Below are positions 57,401-64,000 of a stretch of 64,000 bases of DNA, in pieces (within the stretch, counting starts at the first letter, position 1; each line of letters starts with the position of its first letter). Under the pieces are notes generated by a model that was given only the letters and a program-made list of their open reading frames with translations, had not been told where the DNA came from and did not search any database. The position numbers and the translations under genes are program-made. Source of the stretch: Porites lobata (taxonomy: Eukaryota; Cnidaria; Anthozoa; Scleractinia; Poritidae); NCBI GenBank assembly GCA_942486035.1, contig CALNXK010000008.1, positions 217,501 through 281,500 on the forward strand, written 5' to 3'.

Positions 57401-60106
57401 GCTTGGGTTTCGCGTGCAGTAACTTTGCAAAGAAAAATAATAGACTACTCGCAGTCTACTGTATCTCATAATGGTAATCCAATCATATTTTAGACCTACA
57501 TAGAGATAAAATACATAAAAAAAACTTGACTAATGATTGAATCAAAATGTTAACGGGATAAAACGAGGAAGGTTCGCAACATTCGCCGTAAGTATCGTAG
57601 ACAATTTTTGCTTACTGCAGCAATATAAATGGAACACAATCAAAATGCCACTGCCGCGATTAATCATCAACGTGCCATACGATCAAATTTCATGACCATT
57701 CTCGACCTTTTCATCAGTCGCTGAAAAAACTGGCCGTTGTGCGGAGGTTATTTTGGCAGTTGGGGACGGGCTTTAGTGGCCGTTGCCGTTGTTAGTGAGG
57801 CTTAAACAATAGACAATGTATGGACTGTCCGCCGCCAAGACAAAAAAAGTGGCCGTTCCTAGAGAGGTTGCTATTAGTGGAGGTTCGACTGTGTAGAAAA
57901 GATACTGTTGTCGAAGAACTACTTTGTTTTTATTGTACCGTTTTCCATTTTCACGATTCAGTGTAGCTGAGGCAAAATCATGTTTCATTAAACTTTTTTA
58001 TCATTCATTCAAAATATTTCTCCGTTTCTGATTGGCTAAAAGCACACGCATAATTCACCATAACCAGCTACTGTTGACCAAATTTGGAAGAATTTTGCGA
58101 TTAATCAACCTATGACGTCAGAAGTGCAGCACAGTGTGCAGGTTAATGCACCGTTAACTGAGAAGGCCCGAGAACGAGGCTGAGTTGTTTTTGTTGTGAA
58201 AAGAAAATGGCCGAAACAGTTGGCGGAACATTTTACTCATTTCACGACGAACTATTGTCTAAAAACATAGCAAGAAAATTACTCGACGAACAACATCTGC
58301 TATTTGGAGTATATTTGCAGACCTGAACAGCCCTTTATTTTCTAAACATGTACTATCGAGGTGAACTTAACATCGACTAAGGTAAGCCTGTTTAGCTTGT
58401 TTTTAAACTAGGAATTATTTTGAATGAATAATAAAGCAATTAATGAATTCCATGTTCGTAGGGTATAAAGAATTATGCAGATCTCTCTCGGAGGGTGGAT
58501 AACACCCTCCTCGATCTGCATAATTCTTTTTATTATTCATTCAAAATATTTCCCACGATTCTGATTGGCTAAAAGCACACGTTTAATTCACCATAACCAG
58601 TTACAGATGACCAAATTTGGAAGAATGTTGTGTTTAGCGAGGAAATGATGTCAAAAAATGCAGCGTTCTTGCAGGTTAATGCACCGTTAACCGAAAAGAC
58701 TTGGGGACGAGGTTGAGTTGTTTTGGTTGTGAACTTGAAAATGGCGGACATTTCACTCGTTTCAAGAGTAACAACTAGGCGAAAAAATAACTAAAAACAT
58801 GACAATAACAGCAAGAAGACGACTCGAAGGGCGACATCTGCTATTTGGAGAATATTTGCGGAGCTGAACAACCCTAAACGTGCATTATCGAAGATGAACT
58901 TAAATCGATGTATCGATGGAGGAAAGCATGTTTTGGCCATGTTTTTAAACTAGGAATCATTTTGAATGAATAATAAAACAATTACTGAATTCGCTTTTGG
59001 TATCATATGAAGAATTATGGAGATCTCAGAGGGTGTTATCCGCCTCGGCCTACGGCCTCGACGGATAACACCCTCCTCGATCTCCATAATTCTTCATAAG
59101 ATACTCAGCCTCATTCATTAATTGTTAAATATCCTACTCAGCCTCATTCATTTATTGCTAAATAATTAAGGACACCTTGTAGGAACATGATTGTGTTTCT
59201 TTGCTGCTTTCTCTTTTTTGACTTTCAATGAATATCATTTATTTTGATAGACTGTTGGAATGGACATCCATATCATACTTGCCCTCCCTTCTTTAAGCGT
59301 ATTTCATTTCATTTTTTTGTTTTGCAGAAAAGCACAAAATTGTAAGAAACACCAGAACCCAGACCTCCCCTCAAGAATCTGTTTTGTCAGAAGAGTCACC
59401 GCTGCAGACCCCTCTCCCCCGTAAGCAACCACCCAAGCCAATGTCCCGTTATGACCTGCCAAGGTCAAGGTCATATAGTCATAGACTTCGGTCTGATGTT
59501 TCGCGGAGAAGGGAGAAAAAAGAAAAGGTGTCTTTTGATCAACCTGATATTTCCCCTGCAGAGCCAACTTACATCAGGCAATTTACCGATAAAGGTTAGT
59601 TTCAGAAATATCAAATTCCAAAAGTGAAATCCAGTTGATAGGAAACAGTGCTGGGTTAAATATGTGCGAAAAAGCTAAGACGAATTGATTTAGTGGTTTA
59701 TTACACTGGAAAGAAGATGAAAGTAACAGACAGCTGTGCCATTTTACTGCCAGAAAACACGGACGAGTGGCATAAGTAGAATCTTGTCCAACAAAACAGG
59801 AATTTAGTAGCAGTCTACTCTGTACTTGTTACAGCGTGATGTTTCCAGAAAATGTCGTCAAAGCTAAGAAATGTTAGTTAACTGCATATTTACAGGTTTT
59901 GGTATAACCAACTGGTTAATGCATTAAGGTTGTTTTCCCACCACACCACTGCCTTGATACACTTCTCCTCTTGGAAAATGATATTTTGACACAAGAAAAT
60001 TCATCATTTCTCCAGGGCGTGGTCTAGTGAGAGAACTCGTATCCCAAAATGGCTTTGCTACCGGAGTTGACAAGGCAAGAATAGAACCACAGAGAACATC
60101 TCACAG
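36409..60106 (+). CDS. TALPID3: TALPID3-like centrosomal/ciliary protein, 5' part (continues beyond window)
   Basis: Exons: 36409-36793, 41536-41795, 43670-43741, 44695-44764, 53771-53945, 56417-56587, 56827-57073, 59328-59594 and 60016-60106. Apart from the 41795/43670/44695 joins, phases match. The protein is low-complexity and polar at first, then DKEKVIKDQFLKR, VTAAAIAAAAASAATGPFLQ, a coiled-coil exon (LETQVAALVSNLQVLQSREQ to RLQRLEELQAKM), Ser/Pro-rich sequence and RGLVRELVSQNGF. The Ala-rich block followed by a coiled coil resembles vertebrate TALPID3/KIAA0586, a distal-centriole protein needed for ciliogenesis and Hedgehog signalling. Identification is from memory of that pattern. Exon 3 (72 bp) is open in two frames. 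In phase 0 it gives DNHIVELQSLIQDKKML, and exon 4 would then have to start at 44715. In the other frame it joins the stronger acceptor at 44695, but then a further exon is missing upstream. Confidence 0.65.
37281..37570. mobile_element. Nested MITE, TGGCCGTTTTCACACTAGA ends
   Basis: TGGCCGTTTTCACACTAGA on the left is inverted as TCTAGTGTGAAAACGGCCA on the right (19 perfect bases). It lies wholly inside 36889-38227 and itself contains the hairpin at 37441-37524. Confidence 0.85.
37441..37524. repeat. Innermost hairpin, TAGCCTGTGTACAG arms
   Basis: TAGCCTGTGTACAG...CGCCCCCTCCCC pairs with GGGGAGGGCGCG...CTGTACACAGGCTA over about 30 bases. It lies asymmetrically inside the MITE at 37281-37570, which suggests a separate insertion. 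Confidence 0.85.
38731..39913. mobile_element. Possible TIR element, CAGGGGTTTCATTAAG ends
   Basis: CAGGGGTTTCATTAAG on the left and CTTAATGAAACCCGTG inverted on the right match at 15 of 16 bases. CTCCTGCTACT/TCTCCGTCTACT words lie near both ends. No coding capacity was recognised. The short ends make this less certain than the others. Confidence 0.5.
39914..41200. other. Intron sequence, nothing recognised
   Basis: This is a long intron of the TALPID3-like gene. Purine-rich GAAAAAGAAAAA tracts occur near 39925. No exon or element with defined ends was found. Confidence 0.35.
41200..41405 (+). repeat. tRNA-derived SINE
   Basis: Pol III promoter boxes: A box TAGCTCAATTGG (41208-41219) and B box GGTTCAAACCC (41255-41265), at tRNA spacing. 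The flanking sequence cannot form an acceptor stem, so it is not a tRNA gene. The non-tRNA body contains GACGACAAACTGTAAGCC and TGTGGGATGTCAGAGAACC, the latter shared with the inverse of 1030-1052. Confidence 0.75.
41925..42837. mobile_element. TIR transposon, GCCTGAAATTCATCCGATT ends, possible TA duplication
   Basis: The left arm GCCTGAAATTCATCCGATT..TCGAGTCGTT..CGACCGGCCGTTAATGCC matches the inverse of the right arm over about 90 bp. A TA lies on both sides (41924-41925; 42837-42838), as for Tc1/mariner-like insertion. The 62-codon frame inside (42511-42699) resembles nothing I know. It lies 130 bases after exon 2 of the TALPID3-like gene. Confidence 0.8.
42838..43669. other. Intron sequence, nothing recognised
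   Basis: AT-rich intron between exons 2 and 3 of the TALPID3-like gene. A missing exon could lie here if exon 3 is used in its second frame, but none could be supported. Confidence 0.35.
44975..45545. mobile_element. TIR element, TCAGGGCTTCTGAT ends
   Basis: TCAGGGCTTCTGAT (44975) is inverted as ATCAGAAGCCCTGA (45532-45545). The interior has tandem ATCCACAAAATCC-like words on the left and GAAAATCCTGCAAAAT words on the right. A separate palindrome at 45238-45331 lies within it. Confidence 0.75.
45238..45331. repeat. Nested palindrome in the 44975 element
   Basis: CAACTGCTCTTTCAACAACA pairs with TGTTGTTGAAAGAGCAAATG, and the inner GTGCTTGACAAATGAGCCCA pairs with GGGCTCAT/TTTGAGCCCATTTCTC with mismatches. 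Confidence 0.75.
45546..48880. other. Intron sequence with a short GATA microsatellite
   Basis: This is the 9-kb intron of the TALPID3-like gene between 44764 and 53771. A (GATA)n run lies at 48500-48516. No exon was recognised: the flanking exons match in phase directly (AG|A), so no exon is required. No other element with clear ends was found. Confidence 0.4.
48882..48950. repeat. Minisatellite, 7-bp unit CGATCCT
   Basis: Nine or so imperfect units of TCGATCC/TCGATCT. The rightmost three are identical, as expected for slippage. Confidence 0.85.
50247..50340. repeat. Imperfect palindrome, AGGTCATTCAGGG arms
   Basis: AGGTCATTCAGGGAAACCTA...TTGATGTATT pairs with TGATACATCAAAGCC...GATTCCCCTGTAATGACCT. 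It is about 94 bp with several mismatches, probably an old MITE. Confidence 0.75.
51880..52330 (+). repeat. Two-copy direct repeat containing a tRNA-like SINE head
   Basis: 51899-52010 and 52159-52260 share CGAAGTGATCTC-AGATATC, TCTCA-TTCAT-AAATAGCCGAA, CGAAAA and GCCCAATCTTGTC. Between them lie Pol III boxes, TAGCACAGTTGG (52023-52034) and GGTTCAAATCC (52088-52098). The 83-codon frame at 51812 spans the first copy and is probably chance. Confidence 0.6.
52811..53154. mobile_element. MITE with TTA target duplication (PIF/Harbinger-like)
   Basis: GGCCTGGTTTAAA (52814) is inverted as TTTAAACCGGGCC (ending 53151). The duplicated trinucleotide TTA flanks both ends. Inner CAAATTTCACATGTGCC is inverted as GGCACATGTGAAATG. 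Three-base TWA duplications are the mark of PIF/Harbinger transposition. Confidence 0.8.
54255..54780. mobile_element. Full-length palindromic (foldback) MITE, ~526 bp
   Basis: GATTTTCCACAGTTTTTTTG at the left is inverted as CAAAAAAACTGTGGAAAATC at the right. The arms continue through AAATGGACGACGGTGAGTTT/AAACTCACCGTCGTCCATTT and AACGTT.TCATTCTCTGTT to the centre near 54520. Complementarity is close to 90 percent by eye over 250 bp. Followed by a GC-rich GGGCCGCTGG tract at 54785-54845. Confidence 0.85.
55491..55545 (+). repeat. Solo end of the MITE family found in the Polinton polymerase
   Basis: GACTACGAGTAGTCC, CATTTTTCCTCAGGGATAG and AGCGAAA match 23686-23745 with few differences. The rest of the element is absent. 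Confidence 0.75.
55721..55740. repeat. (CA)n microsatellite
   Basis: About ten CA units in the intron before the coiled-coil exon of the TALPID3-like gene. Confidence 0.9.
57186..57892. mobile_element. TIR transposon, ACAGTTGAGCCTCTCC ends
   Basis: ACAGTTGAGCCTCTCC at the left is inverted as GTGGAGGTTCGACTGT at the right (one difference and one shift). GTGGCCGTT words recur at both ends (57250, 57733, 57777, 57850), likely subterminal repeats. It lies in the intron after the exon ending 57073. Confidence 0.75.
58001..59095. mobile_element. Tandem pair of related MITEs (TTCATTCAAAATATTT ends)
   Basis: Unit 1 (58001-58434) and unit 2 (58530-58978) align throughout: TCTGATTGGCTAAAAGCACA, ATTCACCATAACCAG, GACCAAATTTGGAAGAAT, GGTTAATGCACCGTTAAC, GAGTTGTTTT and ATCTGCTATTTGGAG. 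Each starts CATTCAAAATATTT and ends ATTTTGAATGAATAATAAA. Each is followed by a palindrome with AGGGTG...ATAACACCCTCCTCGATCT. A head-to-tail dimer is present. Confidence 0.85.
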
Positions 60107-60436
60107 GTAATAGGGGCTGGCCCCGCACTATCTGGTTGTGTAATCGTTTGTGGGTGTATGTGACCTGTCGGTGTATGTATTAAGCTCGATTACCAGCAGC
60201 TGTTCGGGAAATGAGCCCACGGTCCTCCCCTGAACAGAGGGGAGGAACGAGAGAGCCGCGGAAATCGGGCCTAGGTATGTATTGGATTTACCGTTTGTTC
60301 CATTTGTAGCCATATATCGCTAATTACAAAATAACTAAGATAGTGCGTGCGTTCTGATTGATAAAAAACGTATGGTTTATTGTGCCGGTAAACTCATAGT
60401 TTTACTTAAAGTTATTTTATAAATATTAATATAAAA

Positions 60437-60597
60437 TAATAGACCACACTTTCTATGGGACTTGGGATGTTGGGAGAACACTTGAAAAGGTTGTAAATCA
60501 CTGGCCTTCGGCTCGTGATTTACAAGCTTTTCTCGTGTTCTCCCAACATCCTGCGCGGGTTATCACGCCGGTAAACCCATAGAAAGTGTGGTCTATT
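60437..60597. mobile_element. Palindromic MITE, AATAGACCACACTTTCTATG ends
   Basis: AATAGACCACACTTTCTATG at the left is inverted as CATAGAAAGTGTGGTCTATT at the right (20 perfect bases). The arms continue through GGATGTTGGGAGAACAC/GTGTTCTCCCAACATCC and TTGTAAATCAC/GTGATTTACAA. It is 161 bp and nearly fully palindromic, 330 bases after the last exon seen. Confidence 0.9.
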
Positions 60598-61364
60598 GCT
60601 TAAATATTTACGTGGAGCAATGTTAAATCAACTTACCTTCCGTAAATTGTCGTCCTATGCTTCTGAACAGGTATTTTAAACCGCGAACTCAAAATCCTTA
60701 AAAATCGCTCAAAACAAACGGTTACTGATACAGATTGTGTGGATCCGCGGCCTGTGTGACAAGTATGACGACCATCTCTCCTCTTGGCAATGTCTTACCT
60801 TGTTCTTCGTAATCATTTTGCTGGATTATCTTTCCTCTCCACGGCAACAACCACCGCTGTCAACCAAAGTGGCCACTAAAGGGAGTTCTGTTTTTCTTTT
60901 GTTAACTCTCCCTCGCCAGCGATAAAACGAAAACTTCAGGCAGCTTGTGAACCTTCTCTCTCTTTTTTTATATGCACCAATGAGGTTTTATAAGTAGGGA
61001 ATGCTGAAAGGCAGGCCACATGGTGTTTAGAGAGAGCAATTTTATTTTAAAGTTCAACAAACGCACATCTAACGGCAAAATAGGAAGATCATCCTAGTAG
61101 GCCTCTGCAGTGGCAGAGTAGTAATGTATTTCGTCCCTATGAGGAAAGAAATATGAAATCAGTGAAAGTATAATACATTCACGTTACACCTAATTTATTG
61201 ATACTTTCAGTAACTAGTCTGCGATTTTGGTCAATTAGTCCGCACGATGTTTCTTGGGCATTGAACTTGTGCTATTTATTTTGATGAACAGGATACGAGA
61301 AACCTCTTACTTTTGCTGGTCGGATTTACTTTTACCTTGTTTTTGCTGTTTTCTACCATGCGAC

Positions 61365-61403
61365 CAGAGGCCCTTCTCGGTCTAGGAGGGTAGAAGGGCC
61401 TCT
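61365..61403. repeat. Short inverted repeat AGAGGCCCTTCT
   Basis: AGAGGCCCTTCTC pairs with GTAGAAGGGCCTCT around a 12-base loop. Confidence 0.8.
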
Positions 61404-61451
61404 ACTCGCAGGGTATTCCTAGGTTCCAGTCCACCTCAGCCGTCCCGCCCT

Positions 61452-61573
61452 TAGCCTGCGTGGCAGGCGTTTGAAAGGGAAGGGAAAGGGAGTTTTAGGT
61501 GCGAGAGAAACGCGTTTCCCTCGCGCCCAAAACCCCCTTTCCCTTCCCTTTCAAACGCCTGCCACGCAGGCTA
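61452..61573. repeat. Hairpin element, TAGCCTGCGTGGCAGGCG arms
   Basis: TAGCCTGCGTGGCAGGCGTT...AAGGGAAGGGAAAGGG pairs with CCCTTTCCCTTCCCTT...AACGCCTGCCACGCAGGCTA, about 55 bp per arm with few mismatches. The two open frames over it are by-products. Confidence 0.9.
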
Positions 61574-63171
61574 TCCCGCCCGGTGCGCCCTATGCAAAAC
61601 AAAGAAAAATTGAAAAACTCGTTTTGGTTTGGACTGATTTATTTATCATATGTCAAGGTGAAGATCGCTTGTATCGCTGTTTGTGTCCCTTGTGCCGGTG
61701 AGCAGGGCGTTGTTTTTTTTCCGAATGTCTTTCAACGCTTTCCTCGACTAGAATTACACATTCCTTTTATCCTCGCTGCAGGTTATTTCAGTGCTACTAT
61801 GCTTTTTACAGTTGTAATTTTTGAAAGAATATTTTTTAAAAGTTTAATTCCGTCTGTGATTTGTTAACCGAATTCACGAGATGTTATATGTCAAAGTCCG
61901 TGGAGATCAAATGTGATAACCGTATTAAGGGGTTTTTTCCTCGTTTCGGACACCGTTGTCGAACTGTGATGTATGTATTGTTTCTTTTTTTTTGAGATAT
62001 TTTTTCTTGGCCACCTCTTGAAACAAACTCATGCCTTGGTTCTTGTTCGGAGAAGGGTTTTTCTTTCGTTGATAAACACGTTGATAAACAATTCACGCAG
62101 ATGGCCCGAAAGCCAGATGTCTTTAATTCTTGACAGAATTGGGAATCGTTCCAGATTACATCATATAAATTGGATTAGTTTCAGATTTGACCATGACTTG
62201 GGCTACAACTTAGCCAAGTTGCTATGGTATTTACGCAATCTTTGTTGCTTGTCAGTCTTATGAGGTTTGACCCCCAGTAGAACAGGAAAGGATTTCGTCA
62301 TCTGATCTGATATTCAATCAGTTGGACTTCTGAAACTGATAATATTACGGCTTTCCTGGTGAAAATCAGGGTGAACATTTATCTTAAAATTACAATCTTC
62401 TCGCAAGATCTTCAGCTTCCTCGTTCTTCCCAGAAAAATTCTCTATGAAACGAAAATTGGAAGGTTAATTGTAGAATTGTGTTTGAACTAGTTTTCACCG
62501 CACCCATGACAGAGCATTCATTCCTCAAATGTCTGAATCACTGCGCATGCGCTCTTTTGGCAGGTCAGTTTTAGGCGTTGACCAAACCATTTTTTGGGTA
62601 AGAAGTCATGCGCATGAGTTGCACTGTGGACGTCTCAGCTCTTCTTACGGATATAAATTTTTTTTGCAAATGTTTGATCTCTTTTCACGCGGATATAAGT
62701 GTGGTTTTGAAAAGGTTGTGTTGATGTAAAAATACATTGCGGGTACTGAAATATCGTTGCGGACTTCTCATAACCCCGCTCGCTGATTCAAACAAATCAA
62801 GAGGACTGTATCTTTCGATGTAACAGCACCAACAGTCTACTGCGATGTACAGTGCAGTTCTCACATATTCAACGGTTGTAACACAACGATCAACGATCAA
62901 CTAACACATTCTAAGTATACAGAGGTTTTTCTACTATCCTTGCGTAATTACATTAATTACATGTACAGTAAAAGTTCCCATTGTAATGTATCTAAATTAA
63001 GTGACTATTACAAAATCGCACGTTCTTTCACCTTATTTAGCCTAAATGTTACTTAAATGTTTTATACTCGGACTTTGTCTACATTATTTTGAAATCTAAT
63101 GTCACGACATATAACTTCTTTGCGCTACAAATGTCAATTTCTAATTAATATTTAACCAAAAAATAATCAAG
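61574..63171. other. Sequence without recognised features
   Basis: No exon of the TALPID3-like gene, no other gene and no element with clear ends was recognised. The stretch is probably intron of that gene, as no stop or terminal exon has been found upstream. Confidence 0.35.
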
Positions 63172-63541
63172 TTAAGCCTGGTTTTCATTAGGCGGGAAAA
63201 TCCCAGACGATCGGGGATTTTGCTGTTTCCCGACGCGTCTCAGATTTCTGCGATGATCGGTATCATTCCCGACAAATGAAAACTCAAATTTGTACTGTCG
63301 GGGACGACGGCGATGGATTTCGCTCCTTCTCAACCCTCAAAATTTTAAAATGGACTCCAGTCTCCCTATCATACATTTGTGTACAAATTTCAATTTTTGG
63401 CGCATTTTCCATTTCCCTTCAAATTCAATATCGGGAGAATCTGGGCGATTATCCGATATATCGGCCAAATCTGGGACGGTCGGCAAAAAGTAAAATCCCT
63501 GATCGTCTGGGATTTTCCCGACATATGAAAACCAGGCTTTA
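63172..63541. mobile_element. MITE with TTA target duplication (PIF/Harbinger-like)
   Basis: AGCCTGGTTTTCAT (63175) is inverted as ATGAAAACCAGGCT (ending 63538), each flanked by TTA. Inner GGGAAAATCCCAGACGATC is inverted as GATCGTCTGGGATTTTCCC. The frames inside are palindrome by-products. Confidence 0.85.
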
Positions 63542-63639
63542 AGCATCACCTATTTCTTTCCCGACAAATATTTCTTAGTCTTCCAATCTCTCACATCGTA
63601 AGTTTAGAGGGATCCCGGGAGAGTGATGCTGTATTACCG

Positions 63640-63815
63640 GATCCAGACCTTGAGATAAGGCGGGGGGGGGGCGGTCATCCGGATCCTTAGAAAGGGGGGA
63701 GGGGCGGTCTCCAAAAAAAAATGTTTTTTGGCCCTTCGGGCCTCAGTTTGGTCTAAAAAGAGGGGCAGGGGGCGGACCCCCCCGGGTCCCTCCCCTGGAT
63801 CCGCCACTGTGCTGT
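63640..63815 (-). repeat. Fragment of a dispersed repeat ending in GTGGCGGATCCAGG
   Basis: The minus strand starts AGTGGCGGATCCAGGGGAGG and runs through G/C homopolymer tracts to GGATCC. Its translation (ADPGEGPGGVRPLPLFLDQT) is a phrase I recall as common in predicted invertebrate proteins that overlap transposons. I do not consider it a gene. Confidence 0.55.
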
Positions 63816-64000
63816 ATATTGAATGTCTTTCTTTCATGGAAATGCCGGACACATAAATTACATTTTATCATCGTGAAAGAATTCCAAAACTCAGGGCAAA
63901 GAATAAATTTTCCAGTCGACTTTTTTGTGATGGTAACCGTTCGGTACCGGTTGCATTGCAGTGTGGACCTAGTTTGCCAAACGTTTGCAATTTGTGCATG

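Noticed and set aside
63634..63852. 72-codon minus-strand frame with VADPGEGPGGVRPLPLFLDQ
   Set aside because: I recall this as a repeat-derived phrase common in spurious invertebrate predictions; G/C tracts and no gene context.
1..64000. CRISPR array, bacterial operon or phage content
   Set aside because: No regularly spaced identical repeats; genes have introns and eukaryotic families only.

Overview
The window is animal nuclear DNA, most likely from an anthozoan cnidarian and probably a stony coral. Genes are split by GT-AG introns. Intergenic and intronic DNA is filled with short inverted-repeat transposons of kinds I associate with coral genomes, and a decayed Polinton/Maverick element with a coral-type integrase and protein-primed DNA polymerase is present. 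The species assignment is inference; no rRNA or mitochondrial marker is present.

Layout. (1) 2245-8190, + strand: the last eight coding exons of a Rab32/Rab38-family small GTPase; the P-loop exon lies upstream of the window. (2) 8200-15696: gene-poor DNA with several palindromic elements, ending in a LINE reverse-transcriptase fragment. (3) 15697-26450: a ~10.75-kb degenerate Polinton inserted in that LINE. It has long terminal inverted repeats, each carrying a hairpin-forming palindrome. It keeps pseudogenes for a packaging-type ATPase, a collagen-like fibre protein, a hydrophobic protein, a retroviral-type integrase (all +) and a family B polymerase (-). It carries two later insertions: one arm-truncated copy of a large foldback element and one MITE. 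(4) 26451-28290: the rest of the LINE and unassigned sequence. (5) 28606-36034, - strand: a complete two-exon UVSSA gene of 723 codons. Its 5.3-kb intron holds a 1.6-kb giant palindrome and two more inverted-repeat transposons. (6) 36035-36408: a short shared promoter region. (7) 36409-60106, + strand: a divergently transcribed gene, most likely TALPID3/KIAA0586, with at least nine exons and continuing beyond the window. Its introns and the remaining sequence to 64000 hold many TIR elements, two tRNA-derived SINEs, minisatellites and nested insertions.

The host genes do unrelated jobs: Rab32 in lysosome-related organelle traffic, UVSSA in transcription-coupled nucleotide excision repair, TALPID3 at the centrosome and cilium. 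UVSSA and TALPID3 are linked only by their head-to-head arrangement. The Polinton genes belong together as parts of one virus-like self-synthesising transposon, all now broken. I see no CRISPR array, rRNA gene or convincing functional tRNA gene. Most of the many short open frames in the window are chance frames or transposon interiors.
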